From positions 471,604,740 through 471,668,739 of the forward strand of contig CM042686.1 in NCBI GenBank assembly GCA_023614405.1: a stretch of 64,000 nucleotides of DNA, read 5' to 3'. The position numbers and the translations under genes are program-made. This DNA is from Avena insularis (taxonomy: Eukaryota > Streptophyta > Magnoliopsida > Poales > Poaceae). Below the pieces are notes generated by a model, which was given only the letters and a program-made list of their open reading frames with translations, did no database searches and was not told where the DNA came from. Positions 31,311 to 43,075 of this stretch are shown here, piece after piece (position 1 is the stretch's first letter; each line of letters starts with the position of its first letter).

Positions 31311-32285
31311 TTAGGGAGGCAACCGTTCTCCCCTCTCTAAACCCTAGAGAGGCGATTTACGGGTTGGCAGCATCCCTCTCCTCTGGTAGTACTTCGGCCT
31401 CCTATTCGTCATGTTGGTGCGGCTTTTGACATCGGTGTGAGGCCTATGAGTTGCTTTGGAGGTTGGGATCTTGGATCGAGATCTTTCGGTGGTGATGACT
31501 TCAAAGGTCTCTTCAACAGGCCTCGAGGGTGCTGCTCTGGTCGAACCATTGCCTTGATAAGTTTTCTTCCGCGATCAACAATGATTTTCAGGCTCCAACA
31601 ATGAAGATGTAGAAGCAACGGTGTTCCATCGGCCCATTCGATCCCTTGGATACCCCCGGCACATTTTATTTATTTCTCAAGGGCGTTTGTACCAGTTGGT
31701 TTGATCAATTGATTTGAAGGCCTTACTCGCAAAAGAACCTACAAGGGATCCTTCTAGAAAAAGCAATAGGACTTAATTCGATTAGACTGCATATTTGGAT
31801 TGTAATTGTTACTTTATTGGCTAGTAGGTTTTCCCTTAATTTAGAGTTTAGACCTACAACTACAATGGAATGAGAAAACTATTCGAATGTACAATAAACT
31901 TAATTCCAAAAAAGTCCAAGAAATGTGCGATAGGCAAGTATCAACTATTACCGTATATAGATTTGCTTTTCATAATAATAATTCCCATTTTCTAAGAATT
32001 ACAAGTTCCATGTTTAGCTTAATTTAAATATTTTAACATTTGATACTATATAGTATGAAAACATATTTTACCATGAATCTAACTGAATCTAACAAAACTA
32101 AATTACTCGTAGTGTTTTAGATGTGGATATATTTTCTATAAACATAGTTACACTTAATGCAGTCTGACACATGGAAATCCTATACGTTCAATTAATTTAC
32201 AACGGGTGAAGTACAAGCCAAATCCGCAGTCCCTCTCTATGGAAATAAATAAGCTATGTCATATTGGAAATTATCCATATTTAGT
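31311..32285. other. No gene seen
   Basis: 31320-31660 is transcript-like but unrecognised; 31700-32285 is AT-rich without transposon ends that I can support. Confidence 0.3.
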
Positions 32286-32287
32286 GT

Positions 32288-32398
32288 TCAAAATGTACCG
32301 AACCGTTGGAGATGGCATGAATTAGGATAGGATTATTTGTGTGTTTGAAATGTAATGGTCCGTTGGAGATGGCATGAATTAGGATAGGATTATTTGTC
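32288..32398. repeat. Two copies of a 57-bp direct repeat
   Basis: CCGTTGGAGATGGCATGAAT TAGGATAGGATTATTTGT occurs at 32303 and 32360, identical over about 38 bases. The short TTTCCGCA microsatellite (four units) at 32527-32558 lies downstream. No function is evident. Confidence 0.85.
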
Positions 32399-33032
32399 CT
32401 AGTCGCACATCGCTGCTGAAACCGGGACAAGACATTTGACCAGGTTCCAACGCAATATTTTTGTCATTTCCGCACTTACGCAACTGATCAAGCTGACTGG
32501 TTTGCACATGTTGACCAAACCTGACCAATTCCGCATTTCCGCATTTCCGCATTTCCGCAGAGAAACCAGACACTTGACCAAACCTTGTCTTATTCCACGA
32601 GTTCCCACGACGAGCCCGTGACGTGGAACATATCTGCACGCCCCTTTTGACCCAGCACTGAAATTTCCACGAAGCAACTTTCTTGAATGATCCAGAGTTC
32701 CAAACGCACTGTTCAACCCCAAATTTTAGCTTCCACATTATACTATGCTAATCCTTTTCAGTAGAACTCAGGGTGCGTTGGGGACGTGATTGGATCTCCA
32801 ACAGGTTCTCACAAGCCAATTCAGAGCTAGCTATCCTGGCAGAGTTTGTTGTACCAAAAACCCCGAGTTACAAAATTGTTGAGGCAACGCTACCTATGTA
32901 GGAGTATTCCTTAAACAAAACATGGCTTCTTCCAAGTTGAGAAAATTAAAACTCCGCTTCTACTGCATCCCTGTAAAGTGTAAACTGAACAAATTGTGAC
33001 CTGCGCCATCGAGCAAACGGAACCTTGAGGCG

Positions 33033-34203
33033 TCAACACAGCAGGATATGGAGCGAGGCGTTCTTGGTGGCCGCGCACACGGGGCAGGTGTCCACGGTGG
33101 CGTCGCACGACCGGCACAGAGACAGGTGGCGGCACGGCAGAAGCAGCACGCACGCCCCGCCCTGACCGCAGGCCTTGCACGCGGCCGATGCATTGGACGC
33201 CGCGTCGTCGGCGCCGTGCGCGGGGGTCTCGAAGCAGCATGATCGCGCGTCCTCGGCGTCGCTCGCTCCGGCGGCGCAAGGGGATTGGAGGAGCTGGTCG
33301 AGGGTGGCGCGGAGCCCGGCGGCGACGGCTTCGTGGCTTTGCGCGACGCCTATCCAGGCCTGGCCTTCCGCGCCGATCTGGCGCAGCCTCTCCTCCAGCT
33401 CCGCGTTTTGGCAGCGCGCGAGCTCCAGCGCAGCCTCAGCAGCCCGCAGCCGCCCTTCCGCGGCGCGCTCGGCCGCCGCCACCAGCGCCCGGGCGTGCCG
33501 CCGCCACGCCTCGCCCAATCGTGCGCACATCCGCTCGGTCTGCACACATCCATCAAAACCATCCAGAATCAATCACCAGGTGTACCGAACTAAGAACTCG
33601 TCGATTCTAATCGAATCACGAACAGGATGATCGTCGTACCTCGACTCGCACGGGCGCGTCGATCTCCATTCCCTGGTTGTACAGCTGCGACAGGAGGCCC
33701 TGCGAAACGCTGCCGGCGGCATTGCCAATCATCCCGCTGGTTGACGCGACGCCCGAACCCATCGCCCTGTTCGCCATATCGCCGACGGGCACAAACCCAT
33801 GCGCCGCCGCAGGCGTTCTAACTCCGCGCGGACCTTCGTCCATGAAACCAGACGCCGCCGCCGCCGCCGCCGCCACGCGCGCGCGCTTCCTCGGCACGAA
33901 AGCGCTGTTGTAGTTGTTGTCGTTGCAGGTGAGATCGCTTCTGGGCACGTCACTCAGCATCGTGTTGCCCATCGCCGGCGCGCACCCGCCAAGCTCGTCG
34001 ATGAACAGAGAGGCACCATTCGCCCTGTCCTCTAGAGCCCTGCAAGACGCGTAGGATTAAGAGATCGCCCTCTTTAGCAGATACAGTACAGAAGTAGGGG
34101 ATGGGAGCGCAGCCGCTCAAGGAACGCAGGCAGGCGTAGCAGACCTGTAGGAGTGGAGGTCGTGGTGGAAGGCACGGGAGACATGCTGCGCCTGCACGGC
34201 CAT
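33033..34203 (-). CDS. BOI/BRG-type RING E3 ubiquitin ligase
   Basis: Three exons join in frame to 321 aa: 34203-34145, 34039-33640 and 33539-33033 (stop TGA), with GT-AG introns. Features in order: N-terminal MAVQAQHVSRAFHHDL; a basic PRKRARV (possible nuclear signal) followed by seven Ala; the family block MEIDAPVRVETERM, which spans the second intron; a long Ala/Glu/Arg coiled-coil (about 155-225); a variable linker; and a C-terminal RING (274-308) with CKAC, LPCRHLSLCRSC and CPVC, ending SLHILLC. The eight zinc ligands fit C3HC4. Members of this family (BOI, BRG1-3, SBP1) are E3 ligases, some acting in stress and cell-death control. All core motifs are intact. Which member it matches best cannot be decided without alignment. 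Confidence 0.93.
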
Positions 34204-34298
34204 GACCAGCAACACGATAGGCGAGAAGAGATGACGCGAGGGGCAGAGGAAACTGATGGGGATAGAGTCATGGCCGTGGAGGCTAGTGGGGAGGGAGG

Positions 34299-34305
34299 AT
34301 TTATA
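34299..34305 (-). promoter_or_regulatory. TATA box of the RING E3 gene
   Basis: The minus strand reads AAGTATAAATCC here, 96 bases before the ATG at 34203. A start of transcription near 34270 would give a 5' leader of about 65 bases, which is plausible. No other core element stands out. Confidence 0.6.
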
Positions 34306-34405
34306 CTTCTGCCCGCTCGGGCAGTTGGAGAGAAGCCATAACTTTTGTTCAATACTGGTGTAGTACTATCTATAAATCTCAATCTCGAGGTAATAAATGT
34401 TGACA

Positions 34406-34942
34406 TACTCCTGTTTCCTTTGGAGAAAATCGTATAGTTAATGATTTTCTTTAATTAGCCTTTTGTTTGTACTCAATGCAGCGTGGAGAATTTGTTCACA
34501 TGGCACCAGTGATCCCACTTTTGTAAAAAAAAATCGTATTTTTAAGCTTCAAAACAAACATGCAAATTCTCAATTTGAAATAATGTGTATTTTGAGCTAC
34601 GAAAATTGACAAAATTCTAGATCTACAATAGTATAGTGATTTCGTATAAAAATCACACTTTGTTATTTTTGTGTAGATCGGAATACAAAGCACTTCGAAT
34701 TGAGATTTTTTGCACGTTTATGTAATTTATTTCATGATTTTTTACAACTTTTAGGATTTTATTTCATATTTTTTAAAAACTTATAAGTGTAGTTTTAATT
34801 TTTGTAATAAGTAGGGAGCATTGGAGCTCGGGACTTAAAAGGACTTCCAATTCTGCACATGTACCGGTGCTCACTTCATTTTTAAATTCTTGAAAAATTT
34901 AAAACCTCATACTTCTATGTCTTAAAAAAATTATGTCGCGCG
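34406..34942. other. AT-rich intergenic DNA
   Basis: No gene, inverted repeat or transposon border was found between the RING gene upstream region and the AT microsatellite at 34943. Confidence 0.4.
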
Positions 34943-35353
34943 CTATATATATATATATATAGGACATATTCATACTACTCCCGGATGTAACTACATTCAC
35001 GTGTGTTTCACACCATATAGGTAGTATCTATCATACCGGAGAGTATGTACGCGTAGTATGAAGTATTATAAGACTATTTAGTAGTATATATACTACTTTT
35101 GAGATAGTATGTATAAGTTTTTTACATACTCTTATTTTACGTACAAATATGAAGGGTATTTCGGAAATATAGTGCAAACTATGGCTCTGCTTGCATTTTT
35201 TCCACGTAACTTGATTTAAAGTATCTTAGATGTAGTATATGAACATATTCAAACCGAGAAAGTATCACCTATACTTTCGTATGGGAGTATATAAAACATG
35301 GCTGTAACTACACCCGAGAGTAAGAAGGATTTTTCCTATATATATATATATAG
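34943..35353. mobile_element. MITE A, inserted in an AT microsatellite
   Basis: TATAGGACATATTCATACTA at 34957 is the inverse of the right end ...AAGGATTTTTCCTATA (35340), with CCCGGATGTAACTACA pairing with TGTAACTACACCCGAG further in. Both sides are (TA)n runs (34944-34961, 35337-35352). Copying of the TA target fits a Tc1/Mariner-like or similar MITE. Confidence 0.6.
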
Positions 35354-35367
35354 ACAGAGAGAGAGTG

Positions 35368-35717
35368 TGGCGCTATTTGACACCCAGGGTGTAGAATAGT
35401 TATTCTTCACCCACATAAATGATTTTTATGTCACGTACATTTTCTCTTACCTCGCAAGTCAAGAAGAACATAAAAAAATTTAGACATGTCGTAAAAAAAT
35501 TATTTACATGCCGTATAAAAATACGACATAAAATACGTATTTTCTATGTTTTTTACACTATAATGACTCATAAATGTATTTTTATGTCAATTTTTTTACG
35601 TTTGTGTTGAATATGAACATAATTATTACTATACAAAACATATATTTTTGAGTGTGAGAACATAAAAATATGTGGGGTGCAAAATAACTATTCTGCACCC
35701 TAGGTGCTGAATAGGGT

Positions 35718-35720
<3 letters not shown>
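35368..35720. mobile_element. MITE B
   Basis: GACACCCAGGGTGTAGAATA GTTATTCTTCACCC near 35379 pairs with GGGGTGCAAAATAACTATTCTGCACCC TAGGTGC near 35676-35710. The right end abuts the longest TA run (35720-35750). Confidence 0.6.
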
Positions 35721-35750
<30 letters not shown>

Positions 35751-35755
<5 letters not shown>

Positions 35756-35965
35756 TGTTCAGCACACGAGGAGTGTACGCAAAAAGTACCATTAAAAATT
35801 TTAAAGTTTGAGAGATATAAAAAATACAAATTTATGACAGTAAATAGTAGTTCAAAATAGTATTTTTTATCAGAAATTTGTCTTGTATTTTTTTCTCAGA
35901 AATTTGTATTTTTTATTTCCCAAAATACAACTAACTTTTAACCTTTTTGTGTATACTCCACCTAT
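35751..35965. mobile_element. MITE C, partial
   Basis: The left end AACCCTGTTCAGCAC resembles the reversed right end of MITE B (AAACCCTATTCAGCAC). Inside, AGGAGTGTACGCAAAAAG pairs with TTTTTGTGTATACTCC at 35943-35960. The right terminal part is missing or diverged. Confidence 0.45.
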
Positions 35966-36900
35966 TTATATTATCTATATATTTAATGCCACAATTTTTG
36001 GAGACATAGATGCGTGAGGTTTTGAAATTTTTAAAAATCTCAAAGTGAAGGGAGCACGTATGCCCATGTGTCAAAGACACTTTCCGACGGAATATTGATC
36101 AAAGTTGCATAACATGATGTTGACAATAGATGCATTAGTAATTATTGGAAAATCACTTTGGAGCCCGTACTCCATAGAGTTTTTTTTAATTTTGCAAAAA
36201 GCATCAAATATTTTTGCAAAACATATATTCGTGTAGCCAATAACACGAAATACAAGTCTGTAAATTTTTAGTGGAAAATATTTTGTATTCTTGATGTAGA
36301 AAAAGATAAATATGATACATTTTGCAAAAACGGAGGCCCATTCAAAATTACCCTAGTCACTCCCATGTCTACACTTTTCTCTTTTTTTCTGAGGTCAAAA
36401 TATAAATGTTTTCACATGATTTTTTGCACGCACGTACTATAAATCATTATCTACATTCTGGTATTTTTTTTGACTTTTCTGAATCTTTAAATTTGAAAAT
36501 TTCAAATATAAAAATAAAATCCTTCATGGAGGACGGACTCTAGTAATTTTACTCTTTTGATTCTCAAAAATAAAGTAATGTTACTCCTTTTTTTTCCTTC
36601 ACTTTGTTTGCTCTTTTTCATCACTGAGCCGATAGTCGTTTGTCCTCTTTTTATATCTTAATTAATGGGTCTTCACAGGAAAGTTGTAGGTGGGACTTAG
36701 TGGTTTAGTCCGAGTGTCCTACTGTCAACAAGTCACAACACATAACCGGTACACTCCATGTAAGGCCAAGTACAATGCAAGCATTAGACATGGAAACAAC
36801 CGCGCTGTGTGAGAAGAACAGGCATCGCCTCCCACCTCTGCCTCCTTCGTAGATCGGTTCCCCCTCCTCCGGCCTAGCCGGTGTCGGGACGGGTGGGGAA
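35966..36900. other. AT-rich intergenic DNA, no gene
   Basis: AT-rich to 36680; no ends or coding signal seen. A TACAATGCAAGCA motif at 36770, of the kind found at some MITE ends, is repeated as TACAATGCAAGGTG at 37520. Confidence 0.3.
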
Positions 36901-37515
36901 CCCGATCTATGAGTAGAGTTCATAATAAAAGTAGCGACTTCAACAGATTAAGATTACATTAGGGTTTGCTAGCCATCTTCGTCTTGGCCTCCGCCTGAAT
37001 GGAGATGACATCGTCTACAACACGTGATCCTCAGATTTTGCTTTGCATGATCTATTTTGGATTTTTTTTCTCATGGTCGTGGGGTTTGTCCTTGCAATAT
37101 TTGTCCCGACTACTAGGTCCTTCACAATGGTGATTCCTACTCTCAACTCCACACACCGCTGAATAGGCTGTCCGGTTACTTTCCCTGAAATACTGGTGTT
37201 GGTACTCTTGTCATGTTGGTTGATTACTTTAATGACTGCGTGCGTGCATGAAGTCTTAGCATTGCGGCACAAAGTACAATTATGAGAGGGCCCTTATTGG
37301 TATTTCAGGTCCGTGGTTTGGTTCCCTTGTCAGTTTTGTTTGGCTTCCTTTAGAAAAGTGCAAGTTTGCATCATGGAAAAAGAAAGAGTATGAAAACCTC
37401 GAAGATTTGCTCATTTCTTTTAGACTTTATTTTGTAATCGCTGGAGCCAGCTTATGTATTTCTACTATTTATTATTGGCTTCTATTAATATAACATGGTA
37501 TTGATTGTAAAAAAA
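36901..37515 (+). other. Transcript-like segment with an A-run, possible retroposon
   Basis: The sequence is transcript-like, has no long open frame and ends TTGATTGTAAAAAAAAG (A-run 37508-37515). It resembles the 3' region of a LINE or a processed transcript, but no protein motif supports this. Confidence 0.3.
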
Positions 37516-37849
37516 AGCCAACTACAATGCAAGGTGTTAATCGTGGTGCTTATAGAAATAAACCAAGCATTTTCATAAACATCCATGCTTATTTGTATAG
37601 GAGAGGTGCTTACTTAGTTGTGAAAAATGGAAGACAATATTCTGAATTTGAACCATTTAGGTTAGCTAATATAGTTGTAATATCTTTTGTATTCCTGATT
37701 GCAGTTATCTTCTTTGTAACTTGTCCTTGTTATTAGCTTTGTGGTCTGCCTTATTGTTAGGTATATGGTACATGGCTAGGGATTTTGGCTAGATGTTTTA
37801 TACCTTAGCTTAAAGCTCTAGCTATGATAATAATTCGCGGTCTCTCCTT
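37516..37849. other. No gene seen
   Basis: Mixed AT-rich sequence between the A-run and the broken left end of the Gypsy element. The motif CTACAATGCAAGG at 37520 may be a MITE end without a partner. Confidence 0.3.
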
Positions 37850-37893
37850 GCCTCTTCACCCCTTTTTTAGGGGTCTCTTTTGTTTTACGGGCT

Positions 37894-38808
37894 TTAGCTC
37901 CAAGTCATCGAGTGCCATTGGCTCATTGGGTGGCGTAGCCCCGAGTTCGTTGCTGCGTTTGTTTTCTTCTCTACGGCCTTTGGCTTGATGGAGCATTCGC
38001 AGATGCGCTCGAGAAATACCCCAGGTGGTATGGGGGCGCAGGTGGAGCCTATGTTGGCGAGTGCGTCTGCCTCTTCCTTGCTTTCGCGACCTACATGCCG
38101 CAATTCGCAACCATCAAAGTCTCCTTCGAGTGTGTCGTAGAGGTCGCGGTACGCGATCATGTTGTCGTTCAGTGCGTCGCACTCATGCATCGTTTGGTTG
38201 ACGACCAACTTGGAGTCGCCGTATATGATGAGCCTTTTGGCGCCGCAGGCTTTTGCCATCCTCATCCCGTGCAGTAGGGCCTCGTATTCAGCCTCGTTAT
38301 TTGAGGCTGTGAATTGCATTCGCAGGATATACTTCAACTTGTCCCCTTGAGGTGATGTCAGTATGACACCTGCGCCTGCTCCGTCTTTCCGCTTGGACCC
38401 ATCGAAGTGCATTGTCCAGAGGTAGGACATATCTGGCTTGTCCGGGAGCTGGTTCTCCATCCAGTGCACGAGGAAGTCCGGGAGAACTTGCGACTTGATT
38501 GCGTCGCGCTTTTCGTACGTGATGTCTCGTGGAGACAATTATATTCCCCAAAGCGCGACTCGTCCCGTGGCGTCGGGGTTATTGAGGATGTGCCCCAAAG
38601 GGTCGTCGTTGACCACCATGATTGGGTGTTCCTGGAAGTAGTGGCGCAGTCGCCGGGCGGTCATGAAGACGCCGTACACCAGCTTCTGGTAGTGCGGGTA
38701 CCGCTGTTTTGTTGGCGTGAGGACCTCGCTGAGGTAGTATCTTTGGGCGTTATCGCCGTGGACCTTGTTTTCCTCCGCCGCTCGACGGCGAGCCTTTGTC
38801 TTGACCAC
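37894..38808 (-). pseudogene. Gypsy RNase H and second archaeal-type RNase H
   Basis: The frame at 38808-38539 carries QRYYLSEVLTPTKQRYPHYQ and RRLRHYFQEHPI, the degenerate Ty3-type RNase H. The next frame (38538-37894) has MHFDGSKRKDGAGAGVIL, ASNNEAEYEALL, IYGDSKLVVNQ and KEEADALAN, giving the D-E-D-D catalytic set of the second RNase H. The second enzyme is intact across its core. Sequence ends soon after, where the integrase should begin. Confidence 0.85.
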
Positions 38809-39785
38809 TGGTTGGTGGCGGAGATATACAACAATAGTGGCTCCCTTTCTCGTGGGGTCAGCAGTACTGGCGAAGTGGATAGCAGGCGCTTGAGGTCTTC
38901 GAATGCTTGTTGCGCTTCAGTGGTCCACTCGAATTTTTCAGTTTTGCGGAGGAGCTGGTAGAAGGGCAGCGCCTTTTCGCCCATTCGACTGATGAATCGA
39001 CTGAGGGCCGCGATTCGTCCAGCACCGCTGCGCCTTATGTTTTTCGGCTTCTCCATGGCCAGTATGGATTTTATCTTCTTTGGGTTCGCCTCGATTCCCC
39101 TCGCGGAGATGAGATACCCGAGCAACTGCCCAGATGGTACGCCGAAGGCGCATTTGTCCGGATTGAGCTTGATCCGGTAGCGGTCGAGGTTGGCGAAGGT
39201 TTCGCTCAAATCATCGATTAGAGAGGCTTCCTCCTTGGTCTTGATTACTATGTCGTCAACATAGACTTGAATGTTGCGACCCAGTTATTCCTTGAGGCAA
39301 GCCTGCATGCACCGCTGGTAGGTGGCTCCCGCGTTCTTTAGCCCGAAGGGCATTGTGTTGTAGCAGAACATACCAAAGGGCGTTGTAAACGCTGTTTTCT
39401 CTTGATCTTCCTCCTTCATTCAAATTTGATTATAGCCTGAGTAGGCGTCGAGGAAGCAGAGGCGTTCGCATCCTGCGGTGGAATCGATGATCTGGTCGAT
39501 CCGTGGCAACGGGAAGTGATCCTTTGGGCAGTGCTTATTCAGAGAGGTGAAGTCCACGCACATCCGCAGGATATCCGTGTCCTTTTTCGGTACCAACACC
39601 ATGTTGGTGAGCCAAGTGCTTTCCTTGATCTCGCGTATGAACTTGGCCTCGAGGTGACTGTTGATATCCATTGCAACTGCCTGCGCTCTTGGCTCAGACA
39701 ATCGCCGAATTGTTTTCTTGACTGGCCTTGCGTCGGGGTTGATGTTGAGTGCGTGCTCGGCGAATTCCCTGGGAACTCCTGGCAT
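38661..39785 (-). pseudogene. Gypsy reverse transcriptase
   Basis: Minus frame 39785-39420 covers ALNINPDARPVKKTIR, STWLTNMVLVPKKD, RMCVDFTSLNKHCPKDHFPL and CFLDAYSGYNQI, then a TGA where the family normally continues with a charged residue and MKEE; this fits a CGA to TGA change. The catalytic YVDDIVIKTK box follows at 39263-39234 and DKCAFGV, GYLISARGIEANP, TEAQQAFEDLKRLL lie in 39209-38661. All RT blocks are recognisable but not in one frame. Confidence 0.85.
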
Positions 39786-39848
39786 GTCTACAGGACACCA
39801 GGCGAAAATTTCCTAGTGCTCACGGAGGAATTCGACGAGCGCGAGTTC

Positions 39849-40651
39849 CTATGCGGGACTCAAGTTGTTGGCGATAAGGGCCGTCTTGGCGGGATCCGAT
39901 GGGTGAACCTGCACTTTCTTCGTGTGCACCGATGAGTCGAAGGAGAGATCAGGTGAGCTTGGCCGGCTCAAGGGAGGCAGACTGTTGTCTGTCGTCTCCT
40001 TTAGTCTCGCGAGTTCCTCCTGCATGCCCAAGTACTGGGAAATTCTGCTGAATTCCCTGTCGCAACTATCAGATCGCTCGAAGCTCCCATTGATCGTAAT
40101 GACGCCATGGGGACCTAGCATTTTCATCTGCAGGTAGGCATAGTGGGGCACTGCCATGAACCTAGCGCACGCGACGCGCCCGAGGATGCAGTGGTACTGT
40201 GAGGGCCAGTCGACGACCTCAAAGTCGATGCGCTCACGCTGGAAGTTCTTAGGCGTCCCGAAGATGACGTCGAGGTTGATTTTGCCCAGGGGTATACGCC
40301 TTTCCCTGGGACGATTCCATGGAACGTTGTGTCCAAGGCCTCCAGGCAAGTTAGGGGGATCCTCATTGCTCGTAAGGTACTCGCGAATATAAGGTTGATG
40401 CCACTTCCGCCATCCATGAAGACGCGGTTCATGTCGAAGCCTCCGATTTGTGCCTCGAGTACGAGGGGGCAATGGCCTGGGCGGGGTACCTGAGGCGGAT
40501 GGTCGCGTTTGTCAAAGGTGATGCAGGACTCGCTTCCACTAAGGTACTCAGTGGTAGATGGTGGCGAGTGTGTGGCCAAGTTGACTTGGCGAGTGATGGC
40601 CTTCTGCACCCTATTGGAGGGGCGTCCCTTTTGGATCATCATGGTGCCCAT
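39849..40651 (-). pseudogene. Gypsy aspartic protease region
   Basis: Minus frames show FDKRDHPPQVPRPGHCPLVL and FMDGGSGINLIF, where D-G-G-S is the active-site variant common in Tat-type elements instead of D-T/S-G. The sequence then shifts frame (40472-39849) into FQRERIDFEVVDWPSQYHCI and LGRVACARFMAVPHYAYLQM, the usual C-terminal half of this domain. The enzyme would cut the polyprotein, but the frameshift blocks it. Confidence 0.78.
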
Positions 40652-40807
40652 GGCTCGTGGGTACGGTTCGCCCCATGGTGCTGGTCTGGTGCGGTTGCAT
40701 TCGGGGGTGTCCTAGGTGGAGGTGGCGGAGCGCCATGTGCCATGGCGCCTGGAGCGGCTCCGTAGCCTGTTTCGACTGCATTGCGGTTCATCCGAACCAG
40801 TCCCTCA

Positions 40808-43060
40808 TTAGCTTGAGGAACTCACGGCAATCCTTGAGGAGGTGGCTGGACTTCTTCTTGCCATCATGCTTGTCGATGTAAAGTGCACTGTACATGGCCC
40901 GGACAGTTTGTCCTCAATGGAGCTCGCGGGTGCCTCGTCGCGAGTGAGGCGTTGCCACACTTGCGTGGTTTTCCCGGAGTCGCGGTATCCGCCGCTACGG
41001 TATCCACTGTTGAGGTTGTCATCGCGTCTTTCGGCGTAGCCATCCGCGACCATGTTGACGTCGTCGCGGTCATCGTAAATGCGCAAGCGACGCTTGCCTC
41101 GGCGATCACGTCTACGTTCGAGCTCCGCCTCCTGGTCGGAGTGAACGCGATTCTTCACTGAGTCTTCTCCATCGGCCCACCGATTCGCGATCTCCATCAG
41201 GTGGTCGATGGTCTTGGGCTTTGAGCGGCCCAGCTCCTCTCTGAGTTCTAAGCGGCGGACACCACCGTTGAATGCGTCAATCGCGCGATCTTCCGAGATG
41301 TTCTCTGCGGAGTTCTTGATGATGGACCACCTTTGGATGTAGGAGCGCAGCGATTCGCCAGATCTTTGCTGGCAGCATCTCAGCTCTTCGATTGAGGCGG
41401 GCCGCTTGTATGTGCCCTTAAAGTTGCGCACGAAGCTATAAACTAGCTCGTCCCAACTGCGAATGGATCCGTGTGGGAGGTTGTTGAGCCATGCTCGGGC
41501 GGGGCCCTGCAGCTGTAGCTGCAAGCATTGTATGGTCGTGCTTCGACTGCCTCCGTGGAGCCTGACGGAGGAGATGTGGCCTCCAGCCAGATCTTCGGGT
41601 CCTGTAGGCCATCAAACTTCGGGTTCTCTGACGGGAGTTTAAACCCTTTAGGCATTCGCTTTTGCCTAATGGATCTGCTAAAGCATCTGGCGTCGCAGAG
41701 CTCCACGTCCTCCTCTTCTGAGTCAGTCGACCGAGCACGTCGTGCTCTTGATTTGTCGATCTTGCGCTGCGTGATGTCATCACGTGCGTCGTAGTCGTGG
41801 TCGTGTCGTCGTGAGCGGCGACGTCGATACAAGTCGTGACTGTCATCGCTGGATGAGGGCGAGGAGTAACACTTTGCTAGCGCTTTGCCCTTCTTTGGTT
41901 CCGGTGTCGGCTCCTTGTCAAGGGCGGCCTCGATTAATCCCAAGCCCTCGATCGTAGATCGGTGCATGGCGGCTCGGGGGTCCCCAGCTGGTGGCTGGTT
42001 GTTCAGGAGGTACATGGTGGCCGCTGTCACCGCAGCCTGCGGCGTCTTGGGGACCACATTGCCCCTGGTGTCGACTGTCATAGAGTCGAAGTCGAGGACC
42101 TTTGCGGCCTCTATGCGTTCCTGCTCGGTGAGATGGGCCATCCGATACCGCCTCTTCTTGGCGAGGTGCTCGTTGCCCTTTGAGGAGGATCCTCCGTAGG
42201 AGGAGAGTCCAGCACGACGAAGGCTCGACTCGTCTGCCGTCTTTTTGCGCGCCTCGAGTTGCGCGATTGTTTGTACTTGGCGCTTGAATTCTTCCTTCAG
42301 GAACCAGTGATAGCCCATCAGCAGCTCCTGCGGGGATCCGAAGGGTAGAGGGGTGCCTCGCAGGGCCTCACGGCAGCGAGCCCATTCTTGCTCATTGAGC
42401 TTGATTACGACGCGTTCGCTGGTTTGCTCATTTACTATGGTTGGAGGTTCGGCTGCCCCTCCGTTGTCAACGGGGGTGCGATTGCCACCGTCACCGCCGT
42501 TGCCGCCATTGCCACCGTTACCGTCGTTGCCACCATTGCCACCATTGCCGCCGTTAGGCGGGTCGGTTCCGTTGCCGCGATTGCCGCCGTTGTCGCGGTT
42601 GGCAGAGGTGTCGCCTGTGTTGATGATGGCGCACATGAAGTGATTGGGGAAGCTGCTGCTTCCACAACTCTCAGATCCGGAACCGTAGGTTCCATCTTCA
42701 GTGGCCAGATCGCTCAGATCGGAGTCGCGACTGCTATCGCTGACCGTGTTCTCGACTGTTGTCGGGGCGTTGAGCTCGCTGAGGGTGCCGATCGATGGAG
42801 GAAACCATGATGCTGGGGCAATCGACGGTGCCGTCGGCTGATCAGGCATGCGAAGCGTGCCCATCTGACCGACTTGGAAGCGGAAGCTCTCGATCGCCAG
42901 GCTGATTCCGTCGCCCACGGACTCGAAGGCCGGGCGAGTGGCCGACGTGTGGACGGTGAAGTCGAACGCGCCAAAGAGCTGGCGAATCTCCGTTGTTGCG
43001 GAGTTGTAGATCGCGGTTGATGGGGCCGAAGAAGCCGCAACATCAGCACTCCCAGTTCCC
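40808..43060 (-). pseudogene. Gypsy gag
   Basis: After the primer site the frame opens with MGTGSADVAAS and runs, Gly/Asn-rich in the middle (NGGNGGNGG repeats near 42480-42600), to about 41540. Retrotransposon gag sequence then continues in a second frame (41524-40808): GPARAWLNNLP, SWDELVYSFVRNF, ESLRSYIQRW and a charged C-terminus. Gag forms the virus-like particle. The junction near 41540 is a frameshift. The track of glycine/asparagine repeats is unusual for gag and comes from a trinucleotide-rich stretch. Confidence 0.82.
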
Positions 43061-43075
43061 ATAGACGGCGCCAAT

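Noticed and set aside
33175..33630. Plus-strand open frames over the RING gene
   Set aside because: They are antisense to exon 3, whose RING motif, splice sites and stop codon are all consistent.
42353..42810. Plus-strand frames with long P/L and A/V/T repeats
   Set aside because: They are antisense to the Gly/Asn-repeat part of the Gypsy gag and only mirror its trinucleotide bias.
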